From NCBI GenBank assembly GCA_903928685.1, contig CAIYRS010000115.1:57623-121622 (forward strand): a stretch of 64,000 nucleotides of DNA, given 5' to 3'. Under the pieces are notes generated by a model. It saw nothing but the letters and a program-made list of their open reading frames with translations, was not told where the DNA came from and searched no databases. Shown piece by piece: positions 43,999 through 52,791 of this stretch. The first letter of the stretch is position 1. The number at the start of each line of letters is the position of its first letter. The position numbers and the translations under genes are program-made. Origin of the DNA: an uncultured Methylococcaceae bacterium. GTDB lineage: Bacteria; Pseudomonadota; Gammaproteobacteria; Methylococcales; Methylomonadaceae.

Positions 43999-44661
43999 AT
44001 GACGACAAAGCATAAAAAAAGTTTTCGGGTTTATTTACCTATTATTATTGGCTCTCTGCTTTTAATCGTGGCGGTCGTCTTTATTGTCCGCTTTATTAGC
44101 AATATGGAAGAGAAGCCTGCAAAAAAAGAACGGAAGATCCAAGCTATATCATTAGCGCCACCTCCGCCTCCGCCGCCTCCGCAGCCAAAAATTGAAAAAG
44201 TACCAGAACAAGAGCCTGAGCAAAAAATTGAAGAACAAGCAGAACCTGAGCCAGAACCAGAACCAATGCCAGATGTGGCACCGCCAGGTGATTTAGGTCT
44301 TGATGCCGAAGGTACAGCTGGATCAGATGGCTTTGGACTTGCGGCAAGAAAAGGCGGCAATGGTTTATTCGGTGGCGGTGGTGGAAATCCATTTGCATGG
44401 TACGGAAATTTAGCAAAAAGCGATATTCTCGAACTGTTGTCAGACAAAGAAGAGCTGCGTCGCAAAGGTTATACAGCCGTTATCAAATTATGGGTTGAAA
44501 CAGACGGAACGATTAAACGTTTTGAATTAGGGAAGGGTAGTAATGATCCTGAAATTGATGATTTGTTGGTTAAGGTAATCAGCAAATATAAAAAAATTAA
44601 TGAAGCTGTTCCTCCTGGTATGGAGCAACCGATAAAGTTAAAAATTACTTCGAGAATTTAA
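43999..44661 (+). CDS. tonB: TonB-like energy transducer
   Basis: The protein has one N-terminal membrane anchor (about residues 11-31, YLPIIIGSLLLIVAVVFIV), a Pro-rich then Glu/Pro-rich periplasm-spanning linker (APPPPPPPPQPKIEK, then EPEPEPEP), a glycine-rich segment (GLFGGGGGN), and a C-terminal domain of about 90 residues (YTAVIKLWVETDGTIKRFEL, DPEIDDLLVKVI) with the TonB fold pattern. It has 220 residues. It is directly downstream of exbD. No TonB-dependent receptor is nearby; the next gene is a porin-like barrel, so the outer-membrane partner is unclear. Confidence 0.88.
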   Translation: MTTKHKKSFRVYLPIIIGSLLLIVAVVFIVRFISNMEEKPAKKERKIQAISLAPPPPPPPPQPKIEKVPEQEPEQKIEEQAEPEPEPEPMPDVAPPGDLGLDAEGTAGSDGFGLAARKGGNGLFGGGGGNPFAWYGNLAKSDILELLSDKEELRRKGYTAVIKLWVETDGTIKRFELGKGSNDPEIDDLLVKVISKYKKINEAVPPGMEQPIKLKITSRI

Positions 44662-44680
44662 TAAAGTGCAGGTAACAAAA

Positions 44681-46375
44681 ATGGATAAAAAGAAGCAGCT
44701 AATAGCCTTGGCTCTTTTCGGATTGTTTGGTGTCGCTCAAGCAGGTGAAAAAGAAGAGCTGCTCAAATTGCGTAATACAACCACAAACCTTATAAAGGAG
44801 TTGGTTAAACAAGGCATTTTGACAGAGAAAGTTGCTAATGAAATGATTAAAAAAGCAGAAGCCGACGCAGAAAGCCAGTCGCAACTGCAAAATAATCAGC
44901 AAGCAATGGAAGCACCGGAACCTGGTGAAGTTAGGGTTCCTTATGTACCTGAATTTGTAAAAGATGAAATCCGTAAACAAGTACGTGCAGATTTACGTCA
45001 AGAAGTCGTTGGCGATGTCATGGAAAAAGCCAAGACTGAAAAATGGGGTACGCCTGATGCGTTACCTGATTGGGTAAACCGCTTCAAACTTTCTGGTGAC
45101 CTTCGTTTACGCTCACAAAGTGACTACATGGCCAACGATAATGTTGAGGGTTTTTATTCAGACTTTTTGGCAATTAACCAAGCGGGTGGCGTAAGTGCCG
45201 CTGGTTTAGATGGCTTCCTTAATACTACCCACGACCGTCACCGTTTTCGTGAACGCTTACGTTTAGCGATTGATGCTAAAGTTGCCGATAACTTGCAAGC
45301 AGGTGTGCGTTTAGCGACAGGAAACCAACCAGATCCCGTATCGACCAACCAAACATTGGGAAATACCGGAAGCCAGTATCAATTTAATGTTGATCGAGCT
45401 TTCTTAAAATACGATGCAGTCAAAGATTCAGGCTTTAAATGGCTAACTGTTTCTGGTGGACGTATTGCTAACCCTTGGTATGTCGGTGGTGGCGAGTTCA
45501 CTGGTGGTAGCGAGTTGGTATACGATACCGATTTGTCATTTGAAGGTTTAGCGATAACAGCACGTCATAGCTTTAATGACGACCATAATCATGGACATAG
45601 AGCGGAAGATAATCATGTGCCGCATTCTGTCTTTGCGACTATTGGTGGTTTTCCTTTACAAGAGACAGCTCTCAGCTCCCACGACAAATGGTTATTTGGT
45701 GGTCAAGTTGGTGTCGATTGGGGTTTCAACAACCAAGACGCTTTGAAAGCGGGTATTGCTTATTACGATTACCGTAACGTACAAGCAAAACCTAATAGTA
45801 ATAATCCACGAACTTGCGACACCAACTTACCATTAAATAACTTTTCAGCGCCGCAATATTATCAATTTGGTAACAGCGTTGCCGTCATTTGTAATGATTC
45901 GACGAATACATTACCAGGCTTGTACGGCTTAGCATCTGATTACGACATTATCAATGCGAATATTGCTTACGATTTCGCTATGTTCGCCCCTTATCATGTA
46001 ATTGTTGGTGGTGATTTCGCTAAAAATGTTGGTTTTAATAAGCAATCCGTTCGTAATCTTACTAGCACAACAATTGGCGACCAAACCAATGCGTGGCAAG
46101 CTAGGGTTGATATTGGTTTCCCAAAAGTTGACCGTGCAGGGCAATGGAATATTTTCTCTTTATATAAGTACGTAGAAAGAGATGCAGTATTCAGTGCGTA
46201 TACCGATTCTGACTTCCATCTTGGTGGCACTAACGCAAAAGGTTGGGTTGTCGGTGGTAACTATGGCTTGATGAAAAACGTCTGGTTTACTGGTAGATGG
46301 TTAAGTACTGACGTTATTACTGGCCCGAAATACGGCAATGATGTATTGCAGTTAGATTTGAATACCAAATTCTAA
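44681..46375 (+). CDS. Putative porin (outer-membrane beta-barrel) with N-terminal coiled coil
   Basis: After the signal peptide (MDKKKQLIALALFGLFGVAQA), a charged coiled-coil region (about residues 22-130: LLKLRNTTTNLIKELVKQ, VKDEIRKQVRADLRQEV) precedes a beta-barrel of about 420 residues. The barrel has porin-like alternating strands (FKLSGDLRLRSQSDY, RLRLAIDAKVADNLQAGVRL, WLTVSGGRIANPWYVGG) and ends in a hydrophobic strand with terminal Phe (LQLDLNTKF). This matches the 'putative porin' family (Porin_5-like). The ATG at 44681 has AGGT upstream; a GTG at 44666 is less likely. The substrate is unknown. It is 19 bases after tonB. Confidence 0.85.
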   Translation: MDKKKQLIALALFGLFGVAQAGEKEELLKLRNTTTNLIKELVKQGILTEKVANEMIKKAEADAESQSQLQNNQQAMEAPEPGEVRVPYVPEFVKDEIRKQVRADLRQEVVGDVMEKAKTEKWGTPDALPDWVNRFKLSGDLRLRSQSDYMANDNVEGFYSDFLAINQAGGVSAAGLDGFLNTTHDRHRFRERLRLAIDAKVADNLQAGVRLATGNQPDPVSTNQTLGNTGSQYQFNVDRAFLKYDAVKDSGFKWLTVSGGRIANPWYVGGGEFTGGSELVYDTDLSFEGLAITARHSFNDDHNHGHRAEDNHVPHSVFATIGGFPLQETALSSHDKWLFGGQVGVDWGFNNQDALKAGIAYYDYRNVQAKPNSNNPRTCDTNLPLNNFSAPQYYQFGNSVAVICNDSTNTLPGLYGLASDYDIINANIAYDFAMFAPYHVIVGGDFAKNVGFNKQSVRNLTSTTIGDQTNAWQARVDIGFPKVDRAGQWNIFSLYKYVERDAVFSAYTDSDFHLGGTNAKGWVVGGNYGLMKNVWFTGRWLSTDVITGPKYGNDVLQLDLNTKF

Positions 46376-46395
46376 GAGCCAAAGGGATACGCGTA

Positions 46396-47028
46396 ATGAG
46401 ATCATTAGTGTTTTTTATTTTGGCGATTAATATATTGTCATTGCCATCTGCAAATGCGGCTAACAAAGAAACGGGCAGTGCAAAAGCCATCAGCAAGCTA
46501 CAGATGATGGTCAAAGAAGCCACAACTGAACGCGATAAGCTGAAAGCGGACAATGCCAAAATTGCCGCTGAACTTGAAGATGCCAAAAAACAGCTGGAAC
46601 AAGAAAAATCAGCCAGTGCTTCGTTGGGTGACAAACTGAATACTGAGGTTGCCGCCCAGAAAATGGCTGTTGATGAAACCCGTGGCCGATTAGAAACCAC
46701 TACCGCAAAATTAAGGGAAGTTGTTGATAAGTATAATGCCCTCAACAAAGCTAAAAATGAATTAGCGGTTGAGCATAGCAACTTACAAAATACCCAGCAG
46801 TCGGTTTCTGCGGAATTGAAATCTTGTGAAAGCAAAAATATGAAAATGTTTGAAGCCTCAAAAGAAATTATTGCAGGTTATCAAGCTTGCCAAAACAAAG
46901 GTTTCGTTGATACCTTGCTAGATTCTGAGCCTGTTTTAAAAATCAATAACGTTGAGTTTGAAACCATTCTTCAAGAATACGAAGATAAATTGAATAAACA
47001 GAAAGTTATCAGCAAACCTAAAAAGTAA
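46396..47028 (+). CDS. Exported coiled-coil protein
   Basis: This 210-residue protein has an N-terminal signal peptide (MRSLVFFILAINILSLPSANA) and a nearly continuous coiled coil (about residues 28-150, rich in A, K, E, L and Q, with TTERDKLKADNAKIAAELED). The C-terminal 60 residues have two cysteines and VLKINNVEFETILQEYED. No known domain is recognised. It sits 20 bases after the porin gene, so it is probably part of the same operon and may bridge periplasmic components. It also resembles the small coiled-coil accessory proteins often found beside large adhesins, an inference only. Confidence 0.8.
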   Translation: MRSLVFFILAINILSLPSANAANKETGSAKAISKLQMMVKEATTERDKLKADNAKIAAELEDAKKQLEQEKSASASLGDKLNTEVAAQKMAVDETRGRLETTTAKLREVVDKYNALNKAKNELAVEHSNLQNTQQSVSAELKSCESKNMKMFEASKEIIAGYQACQNKGFVDTLLDSEPVLKINNVEFETILQEYEDKLNKQKVISKPKK

Positions 47029-47034
47029 ATCTCT

Positions 47035-47065
47035 TCGGGCTATTGGCAATGCGTTAATAGCCCGA
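47035..47065. terminator. Hairpin after the coiled-coil protein gene
   Basis: TCGGGCTATT / AATAGCCCGA (47035-47044 and 47056-47065) is a perfect 10-bp stem. No U-run follows (ACCCTCTATAG), so termination strength is unclear. It separates the motor-porin operon from the TPR lipoprotein gene. Confidence 0.5.
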
Positions 47066-47199
47066 CCCTCTATAGCAATAAATCTATTGCCTCCTGCTTT
47101 TGCCGTTACAATCTAGCCATTTTTAGTCTTGTGTCTTCATTTTGGCGCAACAAATCGAATACCTATTCCTCAAAATATATTCCAGTAAGGACTTTAACT

Positions 47200-49599
47200 A
47201 TGCCGTTAATTAATCGCGGTTTTAGAAATGTATTGTTAATCAGTGCCATAAGCTTGTTATCTGCTTGTGATAGTGAGCAAACAAAAATTACTAGCCATAT
47301 TGCCGAAGGCAAACAGTTTTTTAAGTCAGGTGATTATCAACAGGCGAAAGTGTTTTTTGATAAAGCCTTAGCTGTCGATCCAGACAATAGCCAAACTTAT
47401 TTGCAAATAGCTGATGAGCTTAGCAATTTAGGCGCGATTCAAGCGGCAGCAAGTTATTACCAATTGGCGGCAAAACAAGACCCCACACAAGTGACGGCGC
47501 GTATTAAATTGGCGCAAATATTATTTTTGGCTGGCAATATCAATGGCGCAGAAAAATTAGCTAAAGAGGTTTTAAGCGTCGATGCTGAAAATAATGAGGC
47601 AACGATATTAATGGGCGGGATTTTATCGGCGCAAAACAATACCGATGCAGCCTTTATGAAAGCCGAGCAAATCCTAAAAAATTCCCCGAATGATGTCGCC
47701 GCCAATTTATTGCTGGCGTCGTTAAACGCGAAAATTGGTAAAAGTGACAAAGCCAAAGCGGTATTGCTAAGCAGTATTGAAAATAATCCAAAAAATACTG
47801 CTTTACGCGCCATGTTGGTCAATCTTTATAGCCAAACGGGTGAGGCCGATAAAGCCCGCGAATTATTGACAGCCATTATCAGCATTGAGCCAAACCAGTT
47901 TTATCATCGTCAACAATTGGCGGCTTTTTTTATAAAAACCAAGCAACTGGATAAAGCAGAAGACATTTTACGGACAGCCACAAAAGATTTGCCTGACGAT
48001 GAGCAAGCAAAATTGTCTCTGATTGAGTTTCTGGCTGAAAAACGTTCTACAGAAGTGGCAATAGCCGAATTGATCCCGATGCTGGATCAGCAAAAACAAC
48101 CAAATTACACCTTGCGCTTTAAATTGGCAGATTTGCAAATGGCGCAAAAACATTACTCAGAAGTGGAAGAAATATTAAAAGAAACCGTTAATTCCGCGAC
48201 CGAAAACTACCAACGTATAAATACCTGTAATAAATTAGCGCAATTTTATTTAGCGATAGGCAAGATTGAAGAAGCCAAAGCGCTAATAAATACTAATTTG
48301 ACCGATCAGCCTAAAAATTCCGATGCCTTAATCTTAAAAGCGAATATTGCCTTGGTCGATCATGATGCCAACAACGCCATTGCAGGCCTGAGGGCGCTAT
48401 TGGCGGATGAGCCCGATAATATAAAAGCCTTAACCTTATTGGCTTCCGCACATCAATTGAATAATGCGCCATTATTAGCCATAGAAAACTTACAGAAAAT
48501 TATTGATAGCGCGCCTAATAATGAAGATGTCCGCTTAGAACTTATCAATTTGCAGCTCAAAACCGGCAAGGCCGAAGCCGCTGAAGAAAGCATTAATACC
48601 TTATTTAAACTAAATCCAGGCAGCAAAAAAGGCTTGGATGCCTTATTTAAAATCTATCTGGCACAAAATCAGTGGCAACAAGCGGTACAAGTCGCCAAAC
48701 AATTGCAGGCCAATTATGCCAATGATGCCTCTGGGTTTTATTTGGAAGGCTTGGCCTACCAAGCGGAAGGTAAATTTGCCCAAAGCCTAGAGCCTTTGCA
48801 GTTGGCTTTACAAAAACAACCGGAAGCTATCGAACCGTTAAGCCATTTGATTACTGGTTATCTGGCATTAAAACAAACGGATAAGGCAGTGGCTAAACTG
48901 AATGAAATTATTAAAGCGACTCCTGAACATTTCTTTGCCTATAACCTATTAGGTAGCATTTATGGCAATAACAGTAAGTTTTCCGAAGCCGCTGCCGCTT
49001 ATCAAAAAGCCATAGAATTGAAACCGGACTGGTCGAAGTCTTACCGTAATTTGGCGTTAATTAAAAGGGTGCAGAACAAGCCAGAAGAGGCGATTGCGTT
49101 ATTAAATAAAGCCATTGATAGCGTCAAAGACAGCTCCGAGTTGGTCAACGAGTTGGTGCAAATTTATCTGCAACGTGGCGAACACGATAAAGCTATCGCT
49201 GTTTACGAGAAAATTCATAAACAACATCCAGATTCCTTGATTGCCATCAACGATTTGGTCGGTTATGTAGCTAACTATGCCACTAGCGCCGAGCATTTTG
49301 TTAAGGTAAAACCACTTGTAGATTTATTGTCGAAAAGTAATAACCCTTATTTATTAGATACCGCAGGCTGGTTTTTTTATCGCCAAAACCAATATTCGGA
49401 AGCGCAACAAACATTGCTGAAAGCCCGTGATTTAGGGGCGAATAGCGCAATCAGCCAATTCCATCTTGGCATGGTTTACCATAAATTAGGTGACAATGTT
49501 GCCGCTAAGTCGTATTTGCAAAAAGCGGTCGATCAAAAAGTGGAGTTTAATGGCTTAAAAGCCGCTAATGATTTACTGAAAAGTTTGTCATCAAAGTAA
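47200..49599 (+). CDS. TPR-repeat lipoprotein
   Basis: This 799-residue protein has a signal peptide ending LLSAC (lipobox) and then about 20 tetratricopeptide repeats along its length (for example GKQFFKSGDYQQAKVFFDKA, AAAAYQKAIELKPDWSKSY). The architecture resembles PEP-CTERM-system TPR lipoproteins (PrsT type) and other periplasmic scaffold proteins, but no exosortase gene is in the window. The start at 47200 has TAAGGA upstream and gives a proper signal peptide; the open frame further upstream is ignored. It sits 170 bases after the coiled-coil gene and 30 before bioA. A role with the surface system is inferred from position only. Confidence 0.85.
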   Translation: MPLINRGFRNVLLISAISLLSACDSEQTKITSHIAEGKQFFKSGDYQQAKVFFDKALAVDPDNSQTYLQIADELSNLGAIQAAASYYQLAAKQDPTQVTARIKLAQILFLAGNINGAEKLAKEVLSVDAENNEATILMGGILSAQNNTDAAFMKAEQILKNSPNDVAANLLLASLNAKIGKSDKAKAVLLSSIENNPKNTALRAMLVNLYSQTGEADKARELLTAIISIEPNQFYHRQQLAAFFIKTKQLDKAEDILRTATKDLPDDEQAKLSLIEFLAEKRSTEVAIAELIPMLDQQKQPNYTLRFKLADLQMAQKHYSEVEEILKETVNSATENYQRINTCNKLAQFYLAIGKIEEAKALINTNLTDQPKNSDALILKANIALVDHDANNAIAGLRALLADEPDNIKALTLLASAHQLNNAPLLAIENLQKIIDSAPNNEDVRLELINLQLKTGKAEAAEESINTLFKLNPGSKKGLDALFKIYLAQNQWQQAVQVAKQLQANYANDASGFYLEGLAYQAEGKFAQSLEPLQLALQKQPEAIEPLSHLITGYLALKQTDKAVAKLNEIIKATPEHFFAYNLLGSIYGNNSKFSEAAAAYQKAIELKPDWSKSYRNLALIKRVQNKPEEAIALLNKAIDSVKDSSELVNELVQIYLQRGEHDKAIAVYEKIHKQHPDSLIAINDLVGYVANYATSAEHFVKVKPLVDLLSKSNNPYLLDTAGWFFYRQNQYSEAQQTLLKARDLGANSAISQFHLGMVYHKLGDNVAAKSYLQKAVDQKVEFNGLKAANDLLKSLSSK

Positions 49600-49629
49600 A
49601 CTGGTCGATTTAATTTAGGTAAACCCATT

Positions 49630-50979
49630 ATGGACAATCAAACCTTTGCCGAACGCGATCTAGCTGTACTTTGGCATCCTTGCACGCAAATGAAGGATCA
49701 CGAGCATTTGCCGATGATTCCGATAAAGTCAGGGCAGGGTGTTTGGCTAGAAGATTTTGACGGCAACCGCTATCTTGATGCCATCAGTTCTTGGTGGGTA
49801 AATATCTTTGGACATGCCAATCCACAAATCAATGCGGCAATAAAAGCGCAATTGGATACTCTTGAGCATGTTATCTTTGCTGGCTTTACCCATGAGACGG
49901 GCATTAAGCTCGCCGAAAAGTTAGTAGAAATTACCCCTGCTGGCTTGAGCCGCTGTTTTTATGCAGATAATGGCTCGGCTGCTGTTGAAGTGGCTTTAAA
50001 AATGAGTTTCCATTATTGGCTAAACAGCGGGCAGCCACAAAAAACCAAATTCATCACCTTAGAAAACAGTTATCACGGCGAAACCTTAGGGGCGCTGGCG
50101 GTAGGCAATGTGGCGTTGTACAAAGAAACTTATCGCCCGATGTTGATGGATGTTATTACCGTGCCGGGGCCGGATTGTTATTACCGCGAACCAGGCGAGT
50201 CTTACGCCGATTATTCTAGCCGCCGTTTTGCCTTGATGGCAGAAGTGCTAGCGCAACATGCTAATGAAGTCTGTGCCGTTATCATTGAGCCTTTAGTGCA
50301 ATGTGCTGGCAATATGCGTATGTATGATGCCGTGTATTTAAAGCTGCTGCGAGAAGCTTGCGATCAACATAATGTGCATTTGATTGCTGATGAAGTAGCG
50401 GTGGGTTTTGGTCGTACAGGTACTTTATTTGCCTGCGAGCAAGCGGCAATTAGTCCAGATTTTTTGTGTTTATCCAAGGGTTTGACAGGCGGCTATTTGC
50501 CGCTTTCGGCGGTGTTGACCAGCGATAAAATTTATCAAGCCTTCTATGATGATTACGCCAAACTGACGGCATTTTTGCATTCCCATAGTTATACCGGCAA
50601 TGCGTTGGCGTGCAGTGCCGCTTTGGCGACGATTGGCATTTTTCAGCAGCAAGCTATCATCGACAGTAATCGCCGCTTAATTGCCAAAATGGCGGAAATC
50701 GCCACGCGCTTTACAGAGCATCCCCATGTTGCTGAAGTCAGGCAGACAGGGATGATTTTGGCGATAGAAATGGTGAAAAACAAACACACCCGCGAAGCGT
50801 TTGCTTGGCAAGAACGGCGCGGCATGAAGGTTTATCAATATGCGTTGCGCCAAGGCGTTTTGTTACGGCCTTTAGGCAATGTGATTTATTTTATGCCACC
50901 GTATGTGATTACTGAGGCAGAATTGGAATTGCTTGGTGAAGTCGCCTGGCAAGGCATCAATCATGCGGTTAACAATTAA
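49630..50979 (+). CDS. bioA: Adenosylmethionine-8-amino-7-oxononanoate aminotransferase
   Basis: This biotin-synthesis enzyme makes 7,8-diaminopelargonic acid, using S-adenosylmethionine as amino donor. It has 449 residues. Family features: LWHPCTQMKDHE, LDAISSWWVNIFGHANP, YADNGSAAVEVALKMSF, LIADEVAVGFGRTG and the PLP lysine K283 in LCLSKGLTGGYLPL. This window holds no other bio genes. It is 33 bases upstream of rsmE. Confidence 0.96.
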   Translation: MDNQTFAERDLAVLWHPCTQMKDHEHLPMIPIKSGQGVWLEDFDGNRYLDAISSWWVNIFGHANPQINAAIKAQLDTLEHVIFAGFTHETGIKLAEKLVEITPAGLSRCFYADNGSAAVEVALKMSFHYWLNSGQPQKTKFITLENSYHGETLGALAVGNVALYKETYRPMLMDVITVPGPDCYYREPGESYADYSSRRFALMAEVLAQHANEVCAVIIEPLVQCAGNMRMYDAVYLKLLREACDQHNVHLIADEVAVGFGRTGTLFACEQAAISPDFLCLSKGLTGGYLPLSAVLTSDKIYQAFYDDYAKLTAFLHSHSYTGNALACSAALATIGIFQQQAIIDSNRRLIAKMAEIATRFTEHPHVAEVRQTGMILAIEMVKNKHTREAFAWQERRGMKVYQYALRQGVLLRPLGNVIYFMPPYVITEAELELLGEVAWQGINHAVNN

Positions 50980-51012
50980 CCGTTATTTCAGTTACTTATC
51001 TTAGAATTCCCC

Positions 51013-51747
51013 ATGCGCGTTTCCCGTCTCTATGTGCCATCACCATTAGCTGAAAATACCGCTATCCAATTGGATGACGATAGCAGCCATTATCTTCGCT
51101 CGGTATTACGCTTAAAAAAAGATGATGCCATTGTTATATTTAATGGCGAGGGCGGCGAATATTTGGCAAAAGCGCTAGAAGTGACTCGTAAAGCCGTCAC
51201 GCTTGCCGTTGGTACGTATCAATTTCGTAGCGTTGAATCGTCGTTACAGTTGTCTTTAGGATTGGGTATTGCCCGTGGCGATAAAATGGATTGGTCGATA
51301 CAAAAATCCGTGGAGTTGGGCGTTAACGTGATAACACCGTTATTGACAGAGCGTTGCGTGGTGCAGTTTAAGGGCGAAAAAATGCCGCAGCGCTGGCATC
51401 ATTGGCAAAAAATTATTCAACATGCCGCCGAGCAAAGTGGGCGTACGGTGTTGCCTACTTTAAATGCCATTGAATTATTGTCGGATTGGGTAGGGCAGCA
51501 GCAGGGCTTAAAGGTATTTTTAGACCCTTATGCCCAAGCCTCGCTAAACGCGTTAACGCCGGAAAATAATCAAGTGACCTTAATGACAGGGCCAGAAGGT
51601 GGTTTTGCCAATCATGAACGGGATGTCGCAAAAGCCGCTGGTTTTGTACCTGTGCGTATGGGCAGTCGGGTTTTGCGTACAGAAACCGCCAGTATTGCCG
51701 CGCTTTCGGCGTTACAAATGTTATGGGGAGATTTTGTCGGCGAATGA
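51013..51747 (+). CDS. rsmE: 16S rRNA (uracil(1498)-N3)-methyltransferase
   Basis: This SPOUT-family methyltransferase modifies U1498 of 16S rRNA. It has 244 residues. The N-terminal PUA-like domain has SSHYLRSVLRLKKDDAIVIFNG. The C-terminal trefoil-knot domain has RGDKMDWSIQKSVELGV, LTERCVVQF, HAAEQSGRT, TGPEGGFANHERD and MGSRVLRTETASIAAL. Its stop overlaps the start of the membrane protease gene (ATGA). Confidence 0.97.
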   Translation: MRVSRLYVPSPLAENTAIQLDDDSSHYLRSVLRLKKDDAIVIFNGEGGEYLAKALEVTRKAVTLAVGTYQFRSVESSLQLSLGLGIARGDKMDWSIQKSVELGVNVITPLLTERCVVQFKGEKMPQRWHHWQKIIQHAAEQSGRTVLPTLNAIELLSDWVGQQQGLKVFLDPYAQASLNALTPENNQVTLMTGPEGGFANHERDVAKAAGFVPVRMGSRVLRTETASIAALSALQMLWGDFVGE

Positions 51748-52628
51748 AATGGATTTACGGGCTGTTGCCATTACTGATTTTATTGGTGTTTTCAATTGTG
51801 GCTTGTGTGCTGGGCTATGCGGTTGTCCAAATTGCCGATAATTGGTCGCTAAATAAAGTCATCAGCAAAATCACCCTGATTTTTTTGGTGTTGGCTATTT
51901 TTCCGGCAATGGCTTATCTGAAAATAGATAGGCATAGCTTAGGATTTACAGGGAAATGGCGCTTTATAAAGCGATCTGGGCAGGGATTTTTGCTGGGGAT
52001 TGCCACGCTTTTTCCGGTATTGCTGGTTTTATACGCCTTAGATGTCAGTGTTATCGATCAATCAAAATCCTGGACGGCAGCCGTCATAATCCCTAAATTG
52101 CTTGTCGCATTATTACTGTCAATGCTGATTGCCTTGCTGGAAGAACCGTTGTTTCGAGGGGTTTTATTGGCAGGCTTAAGAAAGCAATTTTCCTGTATCA
52201 CCGCCATCATCCTAAGTGCGGTTTATTACGCAGCCTTGCACTTTATCAACACCAAAACAGTCATCAAAAGCGCCGATTTGCAGTTTTCGGATGCTTTCCG
52301 CCTCTTGCTTGAGGCGTTTGCTAATGTTTTTAATCCTGTGAATTTCTCTGCTTTGCTTGCCTTGCTAGTCGTCGGCATTTTCTTAGGATTATTGAGAAGC
52401 CAGTATAAAGACGGCTTGGCTTTGTGCATTGGTTGCCACAGTGCTTGGGTTTGGCAAATAAAAATGGGCAAAGAACTTTTTAATAGCAATGCCAATTCTG
52501 AATTTATTTATTTGGTGAATCCTTATAACGAAGTGATTGGTCCGTTGGTTTCTGTTTGGCTGTTGCTATCCATGTTGTTGTATTGGCTTTTTCGGCAGCA
52601 TCAGGCAAAAAAACCAACTGCAAAATAA
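51744..52628 (+). CDS. CPBP family intramembrane metalloprotease
   Basis: This is a polytopic inner-membrane protein of about 294 residues with roughly eight spans. The CPBP/Abi motifs are LLEEPLFRGVLLAGLRKQ (EExxxR), AVYYAALHF (FxxxH region) and CIGCHSAWVW (second His), forming the glutamate/histidine catalytic centre of this family. Physiological substrates are unknown; relatives include CAAX-type prenyl proteases and bacteriocin-immunity proteins. The start at 51744 couples to rsmE via ATGA. Confidence 0.88.
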   Translation: MKWIYGLLPLLILLVFSIVACVLGYAVVQIADNWSLNKVISKITLIFLVLAIFPAMAYLKIDRHSLGFTGKWRFIKRSGQGFLLGIATLFPVLLVLYALDVSVIDQSKSWTAAVIIPKLLVALLLSMLIALLEEPLFRGVLLAGLRKQFSCITAIILSAVYYAALHFINTKTVIKSADLQFSDAFRLLLEAFANVFNPVNFSALLALLVVGIFLGLLRSQYKDGLALCIGCHSAWVWQIKMGKELFNSNANSEFIYLVNPYNEVIGPLVSVWLLLSMLLYWLFRQHQAKKPTAK

Positions 52629-52723
52629 CTTCAGCAAAAGCTAGCAAATTTTATTGAAAGCAAAATAAGTCTTTAAATTCAATTAAATCGCATCATTTTT
52701 CTGTAAATTTTAAGAAAATGCGG

Positions 52724-52729
52724 TATACT
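52724..52729 (+). promoter_or_regulatory. Likely -10 element of the deaD promoter
   Basis: TATACT at 52724-52729 lies in the AT-rich 163-base gap after the CPBP gene; no strong -35 is visible (CTGTAA at 52701-52706 gives a 17-base spacer). It would leave a leader of about 55 bases before the ATG at 52792, plausible for a helicase that is often cold-regulated through its leader. Confidence 0.4.
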
Positions 52730-52791
52730 TGCATGTTAAATGAATACTTCTAAGCGCATCCGCGCATTCTCTTTTTCCTACAGGTAAATCC

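Noticed and set aside
44031..44465. ORFs antisense to tonB (144 and 90 codons)
   Set aside because: They arise from the Pro/Glu and Gly-rich linkers of TonB read backwards.
46317..46835. 172-codon ORF antisense to the coiled-coil protein gene
   Set aside because: The plus-strand frame has a signal peptide, good spacing and heptad pattern; the reverse frame is a shadow.
47200..49599. Assignment as a PEP-CTERM/exosortase component
   Set aside because: The TPR lipoprotein resembles PrsT-type proteins, but no exosortase, PEP-CTERM tail or polysaccharide gene is in the window.
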